From assembly GCA_964521285.1 (NCBI GenBank), contig CAZFQS010000043.1, positions 1 through 17,939 of the forward strand: a stretch of 17,939 nt of DNA. Direction: 5' to 3'. The notes under the pieces were generated by a model that worked only from the letters and a program-made list of their open reading frames with translations, did not search any database and had not been told where the DNA came from. The DNA comes from G020354785 sp964521285 (GTDB lineage Bacteria > Bacteroidota > Bacteroidia > Bacteroidales > UBA10428). Position numbers and translations under genes: made by a program. This document shows, one piece after another, positions 1 through 7,979 of this stretch (its first letter is position 1; each line of letters opens with the position of its first letter).

Positions 1-2
1 TT

Positions 3-671
3 TCAGTTTGAACTTATCATCCTCCCTAATCCTGTTATATGTGATATTATCTCTGGGTATCCCCTGTTGTAAACACACCGTGTACCCGTGATAACTGCAT
101 CAAGCAGTTCATTGACTGTTACTTTGCAACTGCCTGTTCCTGTTAAGTTGATATAACATGTATCAACTTCAAGATTAAAAGCATTGATACTTCCTGTTCC
201 GGTATTATTTAAATACAGTTTACCCTGACCGGGTCCGCTTAGCTTAATAAAAGCTGTACCCATTGAGGTAACTTTATGTATCACCGGTGTAATAATATCA
301 ATAGATATTCCCCTTGAGCTAACTATAGTAACGTTTTCTTCAATACTAAGAATTAGCTCTCCGTCCCGTACTTCATATGTTATTAAATTAATAATGTTGG
401 ATTGTGCATTAATTGTTATTTCCTGATTTTCACCCTTTGTGATGTAAATATCGGCAATGCCGATATTTTCAACACTGTGGAAAGGCTCTACAGTAAAGGT
501 CTGTGAAATAACATCACCCGTACCCGTTATTCTGCTGGGTCTTGGACAGTCTTTGCAAGGTGGTCTATCCGGACAGTCGCCACCGGGGCAATCGTCCCTT
601 GGCGGTCTTTCACAGGATAAGCACAAAACAATAAAAAGTCCGATAACAAGATTTAATATTGATGTTTTCAT
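3..671 (-). CDS. DUF2807-type lipoprotein (GIN-like beta-helix domain)
   Basis: Probable outer-membrane or periplasmic lipoprotein of 222 aa; its molecular function is unknown. The first 19 residues are a hydrophobic signal ending in LCLSC, so Cys20 is the likely lipidated residue; the -3 position is Cys rather than the usual Leu, which makes the lipobox slightly irregular. Residues 20-45 form a Cys/Pro/Asp-rich neck with further Cys at 28, 33, 39 and 42 and the tripeptide DCP three times. From about residue 47 the chain becomes short beta-strand repeats rich in Gly/Thr (GTGDV, GTGS, GTGSC), typical of DUF2807, the putative adhesin-head or GIN domain common in Bacteroidota. The gene lies 74 bp downstream of the btuB-like gene on the same strand and may share its B12-controlled transcript. 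A 6-bp inverted repeat (681-686/694-699) sits just before the start codon. Family call is good; role is not known. Confidence 0.82.
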   Translation of the reverse strand: MKTSILNLVIGLFIVLCLSCERPPRDDCPGGDCPDRPPCKDCPRPSRITGTGDVISQTFTVEPFHSVENIGIADIYITKGENQEITINAQSNIINLITYEVRDGELILSIEENVTIVSSRGISIDIITPVIHKVTSMGTAFIKLSGPGQGKLYLNNTGTGSINAFNLEVDTCYINLTGTGSCKVTVNELLDAVITGTRCVYNRGYPEIISHITGLGRMISSN

Positions 672-745
672 GAGTTTATTGGTTTAATTTTTCTAAACCT
701 AATGACAACTAAAAATAATTAAGGTTGCATAGTAATAAGAAAAAA

Positions 746-2947
746 TTAATAAGCGTATCTTACAGTTAATGATACTCCTCTTCCTCTTGTTGTATAACCT
801 GATATTTCCGAGTATCTTGTGTCAAATACATTTTCCATATTCACAAGCAGGTTAAAGTTATCGGTCAGTTGTATTCTTATATTCAGGTCTACTAAAGTAT
901 AATCATCAATATTAACCATACCCTGAGCTCCCCATGGACCAAGATTGGAGTCATAATACAAATCAATTCTGGGCCCGACATATCTTAATAAAGCAGACAT
1001 TGTTATACTTTTCGCAGGATGATAACTAACAGTTATATTTGCTGTATTTGATCTTCTTACCATACTTGAATTTTCCAGCTTATTATTAACAAATTCACCA
1101 CTGTTAAATAATTGCACATGGTTGCCTTTGGTATGAGATGTATCAATTTCTGACGGATCATACTTCAATATACCACTAAATATTGTAAAGTTAGCTGTTA
1201 GAGAGAATTTTTCACTAAGTTTTGTTCTGTAGCTTAATTCCATTCCCTTTATAATTTGGGTACCTAAATTCAGGTATGTATCACCTCTGTGGTCGTCCCT
1301 CATAAAATCGTTACCAAGTGAGTCAACAGGAATGTTACCATCCCACAGATAAACATATTCAATAGAATTTTTTATTCTGGTATTAAAATATGATATACAA
1401 AAAATCATATTGCCAGCAATTTTTTGTTTTAAGCCAATTTCCAATGATTCTGATGTTTCTGGTTTCAGGCCCGGATTCCCTCTGGAGATGTTTGATGCAT
1501 AGTATTTATATGGATAATACAATCTGTAAAGTGAAGGCGAATTAAAACCAGTGGCAAAAGAAATATAAATAATGGAATTGTTATTAATCTTATAGGAAGG
1601 ATTTATCTCATAACTAAAATTATTTCCATATGAATCATGATTATTAAACCTGCTTCCCATGGCCAGTGAAAAATTTTTAAAATTCCTGTTAACAAGTTCT
1701 CCATTAATGCCTATATGAGCAAATATGCTTTTATTGATATAATTCAGGTTCAGAGCATCTAAATTTTCTCCTGATTCATAAATTCCCCATAAAGAGTTTG
1801 AATAAAGGTAAAAAGTGTCAGACATCGTCTCCTTATAAATACTTCCGCCAATAAATGCATTTATAAACCTGCCCTTATAATTAACCTGTAATTCATTATT
1901 ATTAATGCTGCCCTTATAATTATTCCATACATATGTTTGATCATAAATATCTATTGGTGCATTATCTGCAACTTTTACCTGATCAATTACTGATGAATCG
2001 TCTTCCGCGGTTCTTGTTATATAATTATAACCTCCATAAAAGTTTATATTTATATTCTCATTCATACTATAGACTAGGCCATAACTTATCGAATTTCGAT
2101 TTAATGTATGGATATAATTATTGTCATTTCTAAATGCCCCGTCGTCCAGATCTGCTATTTGACTGGTATTTTTATAAGAGAAATACGTATCCCACCTTGA
2201 GTTCTTGAATCCGATCTTACTATTTATATCTGTTTTTTGAAAGTCATCCCTGTCTTTGTTAAATTCTGACAGACTATTAGAAGTATCTATAACAGCGTCC
2301 AGTCCGTTTACAGTTGAATTGAATAATCCACTGTTGAAATATAATCCATTATTTAATGTATAATTTATAAAAATATCCTGATTAAATTCTGATGTTCCTT
2401 TTCCAAAGGCTCCTGTTTTTAATCCGGCGTCAACATTAAAGCCAGGTTTTGCTTTTTTGCGGGTGTAAACATTTATAACTCCTCCTATTGCAGAGCTCCC
2501 GTAATATGTGCCATGCGAACCCCTTACTATTTCAATACGGTTAATGTTTGAGAGTGATAGCTCTGATAAATCAAAAGCATTCTCTACTGAAGCCGGGTCA
2601 GTAATCCGTATTCCATCGACTAAGATAAGGGTATGATTTGAGCTGGTCCCTCTCATATAAATCCTCTGCAACGCTCCCGGATTCTGATAACTTCCGATAA
2701 CATTTATTCCTTCCTGAATAGTTAGTAATTCGCCTATATTATTATATGGTAAATTTTTTATTTCCTCTTCTTTAAAGATACTAACACTTCTTCCAACATC
2801 TATAGGATTCATTTCAATACGTTTTGCTGAAATAATAACCTCATCAATGGGATAATTTTTAACAGAGTCCGGTTCCTGTGATAATACTATCGTACTAAAT
2901 GACAGACAGATTAACAAGGCATAAATTGTTGATGGCGCTTTTTTCAT
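746..2947 (-). CDS. btuB: TonB-dependent outer-membrane receptor, BtuB-type cobalamin importer
   Basis: Outer-membrane gated channel that would bind vitamin B12 or related corrinoids and bring them into the periplasm using TonB/ExbBD energy. The 733-aa product has a signal peptide (about 1-23, cut before Gln24), a TonB-box-like stretch DEVIISAKR near residues 35-43, a plug domain to about residue 165 (YMRGTSSNHTLILVDGIRI, then RIEIVRGSHGTYYGSSAIGGVINV), and a long beta-barrel rich in alternating aromatic strands. It ends in an aromatic residue (YAY), as outer-membrane barrels usually do. It is roughly 120 residues longer than E. coli BtuB (614 aa). The substrate call rests mainly on the cobalamin riboswitch directly upstream on the same strand; the protein alone would only support 'TonB-dependent receptor'. 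The start at 2947 is followed at once by the signal peptide. No TonB, BtuF or BtuCD genes are in view. Confidence 0.9.
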   Translation of the reverse strand: MKKAPSTIYALLICLSFSTIVLSQEPDSVKNYPIDEVIISAKRIEMNPIDVGRSVSIFKEEEIKNLPYNNIGELLTIQEGINVIGSYQNPGALQRIYMRGTSSNHTLILVDGIRITDPASVENAFDLSELSLSNINRIEIVRGSHGTYYGSSAIGGVINVYTRKKAKPGFNVDAGLKTGAFGKGTSEFNQDIFINYTLNNGLYFNSGLFNSTVNGLDAVIDTSNSLSEFNKDRDDFQKTDINSKIGFKNSRWDTYFSYKNTSQIADLDDGAFRNDNNYIHTLNRNSISYGLVYSMNENININFYGGYNYITRTAEDDSSVIDQVKVADNAPIDIYDQTYVWNNYKGSINNNELQVNYKGRFINAFIGGSIYKETMSDTFYLYSNSLWGIYESGENLDALNLNYINKSIFAHIGINGELVNRNFKNFSLAMGSRFNNHDSYGNNFSYEINPSYKINNNSIIYISFATGFNSPSLYRLYYPYKYYASNISRGNPGLKPETSESLEIGLKQKIAGNMIFCISYFNTRIKNSIEYVYLWDGNIPVDSLGNDFMRDDHRGDTYLNLGTQIIKGMELSYRTKLSEKFSLTANFTIFSGILKYDPSEIDTSHTKGNHVQLFNSGEFVNNKLENSSMVRRSNTANITVSYHPAKSITMSALLRYVGPRIDLYYDSNLGPWGAQGMVNIDDYTLVDLNIRIQLTDNFNLLVNMENVFDTRYSEISGYTTRGRGVSLTVRYAY

Positions 2948-2962
2948 AATTAAATAACTTTA

Positions 2963-2996
2963 GTTGTTAAACATCATCTGTTAACTGATTAACAAC
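2963..2996 (-). repeat. Inverted repeat in the btuB leader, possible riboswitch expression platform
   Basis: The arms GTTGTTAA (2963-2970) and TTAACAAC (2989-2996) are a perfect 8-bp inverted repeat with an 18-nt spacer, ending about 15 nt before the btuB start codon. The spacer holds a third GTTAAC element (2980-2985), so on the minus-strand RNA a smaller hairpin, GTTAA-TCAG-TTAAC, competes with the larger one. Two exclusive hairpins next to the start codon fit translational control by the riboswitch, but this is inference, and AT-rich DNA produces such repeats by chance. Confidence 0.4.
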
Positions 2997-3079
2997 CATT
3001 ATTCATAAGCTCACCAGGAGTTAAGAAGGAGTATTTGCTAGTATATCCCAGCCTTTATCCCGAAAGCCCAGAAAATGGT

Positions 3080-3245
3080 ATAATTATGGCAGGTCTTCTG
3101 ACTTACTCCCTTTTTGAGCGCCTTCCCATCCATTATTTTGCGAACAGTGGCCCGGGATACTCAAAAAGATAACGGAGATCACAGCAGCGGGTACTGTTCA
3201 GGATTCCCTGCACTCGCCAGGCAGGTTACCTGATTCCCTATTATC
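3080..3245 (-). ncRNA. Cobalamin (B12) riboswitch aptamer
   Basis: Cis-acting RNA that binds adenosylcobalamin or a related corrinoid and lowers expression of the downstream importer when B12 is plentiful. Read on the minus strand, the conserved parts occur in order: AATAGGGAATCAGG, then GGGAATCCTGA (pairing TCAGG/CCTGA), ACAGTACCCGCTGCTGTGA, the long arm TTTTTGAG (3159-3166) pairing with CTCAAAAA (3111-3118) around CCACTG and GGGAAGG, and the B12 box AGTCAGAAGACCTGCC (3088-3103). A short closing stem P1 can form between ATAAT (3240-3244) and ATTAT (3080-3084). It sits 132 nt upstream of the btuB start. I see no GC-rich stem plus U-run after it, so control of translation is more likely than termination. 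Confidence 0.95.
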
Positions 3246-3284
3246 CTGTACTCTGGACACAAAGAACAGAAACCATAAACATTA

Positions 3285-3317
3285 CAAATATAAATAATAA
3301 AATCAGTGAATAGCAAA
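3285..3317 (-). promoter_or_regulatory. Bacteroidota-type promoter for the riboswitch-btuB transcript
   Basis: On the minus strand, TATATTTG (3285-3292) matches the Bacteroidota -7 consensus TAnnTTTG exactly, and a TTTG (3314-3317) lies 21 bp upstream as the -33 box. Transcription would start near 3278-3280, which leaves about 35 nt before the first aptamer helix and includes the whole riboswitch. Both the match and its position support the call; the start site itself is inferred. Confidence 0.65.
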
Positions 3318-3431
3318 AATTATCCGGGCTTATTTTTCAACAGGTTATTATAATGTTAAATTTCATTCACCCCCGGTCACATTTATTTCAAAATATGGTT
3401 CTGATATTTCAGTAATCAATTGATGGAAATT

Positions 3432-3491
3432 GTTAGATAAAAATATATAAAAATTAAAACATTGGTTTTTTATATTTATAATTTATCTAAC
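3432..3491. repeat. Long AT-rich inverted repeat upstream of ligA
   Basis: The arms GTTAGATAAA (3432-3441) and TTTATCTAAC (3482-3491) are a perfect 10-bp inverted repeat. Inside them, after a small asymmetric internal loop, ATATAAAAA (3445-3453) pairs with TTTTTATAT (3467-3475), so the whole 60-bp block can fold as one imperfect hairpin. It ends 43 bp before the ligA start, in the divergent gap between the btuB promoter and ligA. It could be an operator, a weak terminator or a relic of a small mobile repeat; the sequence does not decide. I found no good TAnnTTTG promoter for ligA in this gap. Confidence 0.5.
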
Positions 3492-3534
3492 TTCATAAAT
3501 TAAAAGTCAAAGATACATACCTCCAACTATTGCC

Positions 3535-5544
3535 ATGGATCTCTATTCCAATATTGAACAAAGAATAAAACAACTTAGAAAAGTCTTAAATGAGCATAAC
3601 TACAAATATTATGTACTAAATCAACCGTCAATAAGTGATTTCGAGTATGATCAGCTAATGAAAAAGCTAATTGATTTGGAATTGGCACATCCTGAATATG
3701 CTGATTCCAATTCTCCTTCGCAGCGTATCGGAGATGACCGGACCCGTGAATTTGAGCAGGTAGTACATAAATATCCGGTACTTTCATTAAGCAATACTTA
3801 TTCAAAAGATGAGATTATTGAATTTGAGAATCGAATAAAAAAAATTGAGCTGAGTAATTATGAATATGTATGCGAGTTAAAATATGACGGAGCCTCAATA
3901 AGCCTTACTTACGAGAATGGAAAACTTTTGCAGGCTGTTACCAGAGGAGATGGAGTATCCGGTGATAATGTTATTTCAAATGTAAAAACCATTAAGAGTA
4001 TTCCTCTGGAATTAACAGTTGATGATTATCCTGCCCTTTTTGAGATGAGAGGAGAAATATTTATTCCTCATGCGGGATTTGAACAGATGAACAGGGAGAG
4101 GGAAGAAACCGGGGAAGTGCCGTTTGCAAACCCTCGCAATGCGGCTTCCGGAACGCTTAAAATTCAGAATTCCTCTCTTGTGGCAAAAAGAAAACTGGAT
4201 TGTTTTTTATATTACCTCTTAGGCGAAAACCTGCCATCAGACTCACATTTTGAGAATTTAAAAAAAGCAAAAGAATGGGGATTTAAAATATCGGAACATA
4301 TAAAAAAGTGTTTAACACTGAAAGAGGTTTTTGAATTCATTGATTACTGGGAGGACAGGCGCAAGAATCTACCTTATGATATTGATGGAATTGTGATTAA
4401 AATAGATTCCTTCAGCCAGCAAAATACTCTTGGTTTTACGGCAAAATCACCCCGGTGGGCGATAGCATATAAGTATAAGGCCGAACAGGCTGCTACGCGT
4501 CTGATATCAATTGATTTTCAGGTTGGCAGAACAGGGGCAATTACTCCTGTGGCTAATCTTGAACCTGTGACATTGGCTGGAACAAAGGTAAAACGTGCCT
4601 CACTGCATAATGCCGATCAGATGCTGCTGCTGGATGTAAGGATAAATGATATTGTCAATATAGAAAAGGGTGGTGAGATCATTCCCAAGGTTGTTGGTGT
4701 TGAAAAAAGCAGCAGGAACAGTGATTCAAAACCTGTTGAGTATATAAAATACTGTCCTGAATGTGGCACAAAGCTTATTCGTAAAGAGGGAGAAGCAAAA
4801 CACTATTGTCCCAATGAGGAAGGATGTCCTCCCCAAATAAAAGGGAAAATTGAACATTTTGTAAGCCGGAAGGCAATGGATATTGGTCTGGCCGAAGCAA
4901 CCATCTCACAATTATATGAAAGCGGACTCGTGAAAAATATAGCAGATTTGTACTCAATTACCAAAGACCAGCTGTTAAATCTTGAACGTTTTGCAGATAA
5001 ATCGGCTGAAAATCTTATAAGCAGTATTAATAATTCGAAGAAAGTCCTTTTTGACAGAGTTCTCTATGCATTAGGCATCAGATATGCAGGTGAGACTGTT
5101 GCCAAAAAACTTGCAAACCACTTTAAATCTCTTGATAGCCTGGCAAAAGCCAGGGAAGAAGATCTCATTAATGTTGAAGAAATAGGAGATAAAATAGCTG
5201 AAAGTATCATTCATTATTTTAGTAATGAAAGAAACATCAGAATAATCAATAGGCTGCGTGAAGCTGGAGTGCAGCTTAGCATAAAAAAAGAATCAGCAGA
5301 AAGGTTGTCATATATATTAGCAGGTAAATCAATGATAATTTCAGGTGTTTTCAAAAAATATTCACGTGAAGAGATAAAAGAACTAATTGAGAAAAATGGA
5401 GGTAAAAATGTAAGTTCTGTTTCTGCCAGAACAGATTACCTGATAGCCGGAGATAAAACAGGTCCTTCAAAACTTGAGAAGGCTAGAAAGCTAAATATTA
5501 AGATAATTTCCGAAGATGATTTTCTTGATATGATAAATACCTGA
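3535..5544 (+). CDS. ligA: NAD-dependent DNA ligase LigA
   Basis: Essential cytoplasmic ligase that seals nicks in replication and repair, using NAD+ to form an AMP-lysine intermediate. The 669-aa length is normal for the family. Domains in order: N-terminal Ia region that binds NMN (HNYKYYVLNQPSISDFEYD, residues 21-39), adenylation domain with the catalytic motif KYDG (Lys116; ELKYDGAS), then TRGDG (residues 136-140) and the later adenylation motifs (YDIDGIVIKID; SPRWAIAYK), the OB fold (QVGRTGAITPVA), a zinc finger with Cys407, Cys410, Cys425 and Cys431, helix-hairpin-helix repeats (about 440-580) and a C-terminal BRCT domain (about 592-669). All key residues are present and the chain is intact. 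The start at 3535 matches the usual N terminus. It is the first gene of a same-strand run with the DUF6913-like gene, dapA and an exported protein. Confidence 0.98.
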   Translation: MDLYSNIEQRIKQLRKVLNEHNYKYYVLNQPSISDFEYDQLMKKLIDLELAHPEYADSNSPSQRIGDDRTREFEQVVHKYPVLSLSNTYSKDEIIEFENRIKKIELSNYEYVCELKYDGASISLTYENGKLLQAVTRGDGVSGDNVISNVKTIKSIPLELTVDDYPALFEMRGEIFIPHAGFEQMNREREETGEVPFANPRNAASGTLKIQNSSLVAKRKLDCFLYYLLGENLPSDSHFENLKKAKEWGFKISEHIKKCLTLKEVFEFIDYWEDRRKNLPYDIDGIVIKIDSFSQQNTLGFTAKSPRWAIAYKYKAEQAATRLISIDFQVGRTGAITPVANLEPVTLAGTKVKRASLHNADQMLLLDVRINDIVNIEKGGEIIPKVVGVEKSSRNSDSKPVEYIKYCPECGTKLIRKEGEAKHYCPNEEGCPPQIKGKIEHFVSRKAMDIGLAEATISQLYESGLVKNIADLYSITKDQLLNLERFADKSAENLISSINNSKKVLFDRVLYALGIRYAGETVAKKLANHFKSLDSLAKAREEDLINVEEIGDKIAESIIHYFSNERNIRIINRLREAGVQLSIKKESAERLSYILAGKSMIISGVFKKYSREEIKELIEKNGGKNVSSVSARTDYLIAGDKTGPSKLEKARKLNIKIISEDDFLDMINT

Positions 5545-5628
5545 ATTGGGTCTCAGTCTTCAAAAAATAATTTGGTTATATCCGGGGAAATTTTATAAAA
5601 TTGCAGCATGAAATGAAATTTAAGGTTA

Positions 5629-6282
5629 ATGGTAAAGTTTTTAAATAATACAAAGACATATATTGGGCAAAAGGTTCTGGAAAGGAAACTGAGAGACAGG
5701 ATCAGAACAATAACGGTGTGCAATATTAATGATGCGAAAAAAATTGGTATTATTTTTAATGCGACTCATCTGATTAGTTTTGAAATAATAAGAAATTTTG
5801 TCAAGGAATTGTCTCAAAAAAAGATAAGTGTCACTGCTCTTGGTTATGTAAATAGTAAGAAGTTAATTGATCATTATCTGTACAGAAAAGGGTTTAATTT
5901 TTTTACAAAAAGTAATTTAAACTGGTTTGACAAACCTGTAACAGATACTGTTGAGGAATTTATTAATGTACCATTTGATATTCTTATTAATTTATGTCTT
6001 GAAGAATATTATCCGATTCAATATGTTGTTGCACTTTCCATCTCAACGTTTAAGGTAGGCAAATATTTCGACGAGCCCAATTACCTGGATTTAATGATTG
6101 ATATTGAAAAGGAAAAGAAAGTAATGAAGGATATAAAAAGCGAAGTAAAGGACGATACGAAAGCAGATAAAACTGACAGGGAAATAGAAGAATCAATAGA
6201 GGAAAAAGTGGATATTGAATTTCAACTGGATTTTCTTATAAGCCAATTAATGCATTATTTATCAATAATTAAAAGCAAATAA
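5629..6282 (+). CDS. DUF6913-like conserved Bacteroidota protein
   Basis: Protein of 217 aa with no known biochemical function and no signal peptide or membrane segment, so probably cytoplasmic. The core (about 35-155) alternates beta strands and helices: GIIFNATHLISFEIIRNFVK, a second strand around VTALGYVN, and the signature NLCLEEYYPIQYVVALS starting at Asn121 and followed by FKVGKY. I recall this signature, and a position beside dapA or ligA, from the Bacteroidota-restricted family DUF6913, but could not check it. After about residue 160 comes a strongly charged Lys/Glu/Asp stretch, probably a coiled coil, before a hydrophobic C-terminal helix. The start at 5629 is forced, because an upstream in-frame ATG at 5608 meets a stop two codons later. 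It lies 84 bp after ligA and only 3 bp before dapA, so translation with dapA is likely coupled. Confidence 0.8.
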   Translation: MVKFLNNTKTYIGQKVLERKLRDRIRTITVCNINDAKKIGIIFNATHLISFEIIRNFVKELSQKKISVTALGYVNSKKLIDHYLYRKGFNFFTKSNLNWFDKPVTDTVEEFINVPFDILINLCLEEYYPIQYVVALSISTFKVGKYFDEPNYLDLMIDIEKEKKVMKDIKSEVKDDTKADKTDREIEESIEEKVDIEFQLDFLISQLMHYLSIIKSK

Positions 6283-6285
6283 GTT

Positions 6286-7170
6286 ATGACTCAAAAAAAA
6301 TTTACCGGCACCGGTGTTGCAATAATTACTCCATTCAGGAAAGACAGGAGTATTGATTTTAAATCACTTGAAAAGCTGATTGAGCATTTAATTGGCAACA
6401 GGATTGACTATATAGTTGCACTGGGTACAACGGGTGAATCAGCTACATTATCCAAAGATGAAAAGAACGCGGTTGTAAGTCATGTTATTGAGGTTATTAA
6501 TAACAGGATCCCACTGGTAGTTGGCATGGGAGGTAATAATACTGAGGAAATTGTAAATAGCATAAAATCAAACAGCTTTAAAAGTATTGATGCTATTCTG
6601 TCAGTGGCACCTTATTATAATAAGCCCTCACAAGCAGGATTATATGAACATTTTAAATCAATTGCTGATGCCAGTCCAGTCCCCGTTATTATATACAATG
6701 TGCCGGGAAGGACCAGTTCAAATATATCTGCAGAAACAACAGTAAAACTGGCCAGGGATGTAAAAGGAATCATCGCTACTAAAGAAGCATCAGGAAATTT
6801 ATGCCAGATCATGAATATAGTGAAGAATAAGCCCAAAAATTTTCTGGTTATTTCAGGTGATGACATATTAACATTGCCAATGATTGCAGTTGGAGGTGCA
6901 GGAGTTATTTCAGTAGCTGCTAATGCATATCCCAGAGAAATATCTGATATGGTGAACTATGCATTAAAGAATGATATGGTAAAGGCAAATGAGATTCATT
7001 ACAAATTACTGGATTTAATTGAAGCACTTTTCGAAGAGGGGAACCCCTCAGGTATAAAAGCATTACTGGACATACTAAAAATATGCCCCAATAACCTGAG
7101 ATTACCACTTTTGCAGGTAAGTGATGTACATTATAAAAAAATCAGTGACATTATTAAGAAAATCAAATAA
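6286..7170 (+). CDS. dapA: 4-hydroxy-tetrahydrodipicolinate synthase DapA
   Basis: First committed enzyme of the diaminopimelate/lysine branch. It condenses pyruvate with L-aspartate semialdehyde through a Schiff base, supplying lysine and the peptidoglycan cross-link residue. The 294-aa chain is a single TIM barrel of normal length. Visible active-site residues are the substrate-binding LGTTGES (Thr48, Thr49), Tyr110/Tyr111 in APYYNKP, Tyr137 in YNVPGR with Arg142, and the Schiff-base lysine Lys166 in TKEASGN. Later, GGAGVISVAAN is the usual conserved barrel segment. It starts 3 bp after the DUF6913-like gene and is followed 11 bp later by another same-strand gene, so it sits in the middle of an operon. 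No lysine riboswitch or attenuator lies in front of it. Paralogues such as N-acetylneuraminate lyase share the fold, but the motifs favour DapA. Confidence 0.96.
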   Translation: MTQKKFTGTGVAIITPFRKDRSIDFKSLEKLIEHLIGNRIDYIVALGTTGESATLSKDEKNAVVSHVIEVINNRIPLVVGMGGNNTEEIVNSIKSNSFKSIDAILSVAPYYNKPSQAGLYEHFKSIADASPVPVIIYNVPGRTSSNISAETTVKLARDVKGIIATKEASGNLCQIMNIVKNKPKNFLVISGDDILTLPMIAVGGAGVISVAANAYPREISDMVNYALKNDMVKANEIHYKLLDLIEALFEEGNPSGIKALLDILKICPNNLRLPLLQVSDVHYKKISDIIKKIK

Positions 7171-7181
7171 TAAATACTGTT

Positions 7182-7979
7182 ATGAAAAATTATAAACTAA
7201 AACATTGTTTTATACTGATGTTAATAGTGTGGGGACTTTTATCTTCTTTTGAATCGCCCGCACAATTTGATGTCAGAATATTAAAAGATTTCAGAAGTGA
7301 CGCAGGTATCTCTTACAACTTTTTTGTTGGAGATGATGATGATGATTTTACTACAAGCATTAATGGCTTTGGTTCCGGATTTATTTTTGATATGTTTACA
7401 GGACGTTATTCTGTCGATGTATTTACCTTCGGATTTGATAACATTAATTTAAGCATTGGTGCAGGATTTGCAACATCAAAATACCGTTTTAAAGAAAATA
7501 TAATATTTTCAAAAGAAAATAATATTGTTAATTACCCACTTGACGATGATCCGACACATGATTATATAAATACCTTTTTTGGTTATGGTAAAAGTAAACT
7601 GGTATATGATTCTTTTTATTTTCCTGTTAATTTGAATATTTCATTAGGTGATATATACTTTTCATGCGGAGCTTTAATTGACCAGTATATAAGCGGGAGA
7701 CATAAGCGCAAGTTTAAGGTTGATGGAAGCAAAGAAAAGGTAGTTATTCGTAATAATGAGTTCAGTGATTTTAATTTGAATAAAACTAAGCTTGGAGTAA
7801 ATGCTGTGCTCATGCATGAAAGAAGTGGCATAGGGATGGGATTTACTTATATGATAACACCGTTTTTCAAGGAAGGCGAAGGGCCGGCTCTGAACGAAGT
7901 CAGAATTTCCCTGACATTCAAATTTTCAAAATTCAATAAGTATAAAGGTTGGAAACATAACGGAGAAGAAGAGGTTTAA
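7182..7979 (+). CDS. Exported protein of unknown function, probably beta-barrel
   Basis: I do not recognise a named family. The 265-aa product has a basic N terminus and a hydrophobic segment giving a signal peptide likely cut after Ala27 (SPA|Q). The mature part is rich in alternating polar/hydrophobic strands with many Phe, Tyr, Asn and Gly (FGFDNINLSIGAGFATSKY; FYFPVNLNISLGDIYFSCGA; GIGMGFTYMITPFF; EVRISLTFKF), the pattern of a small outer-membrane barrel of eight or more strands. An early run of five Asp (residues 51-55) could bind cations. It does not end in the usual aromatic residue: after the last strand there is a polar tail ending EEEV, which argues some caution. It follows dapA by 11 bp and probably shares its transcript, but nothing links it to lysine synthesis. 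Confidence 0.75.
   Translation: MKNYKLKHCFILMLIVWGLLSSFESPAQFDVRILKDFRSDAGISYNFFVGDDDDDFTTSINGFGSGFIFDMFTGRYSVDVFTFGFDNINLSIGAGFATSKYRFKENIIFSKENNIVNYPLDDDPTHDYINTFFGYGKSKLVYDSFYFPVNLNISLGDIYFSCGALIDQYISGRHKRKFKVDGSKEKVVIRNNEFSDFNLNKTKLGVNAVLMHERSGIGMGFTYMITPFFKEGEGPALNEVRISLTFKFSKFNKYKGWKHNGEEEV

Noticed and set aside
681..699. GGTTTA/TAAACC hairpin before the lipoprotein start as a terminator or operator
   Set aside because: Only 6 bp, AT-rich and without a supporting T-run or conserved motif; it is mentioned under the gene but not called separately.
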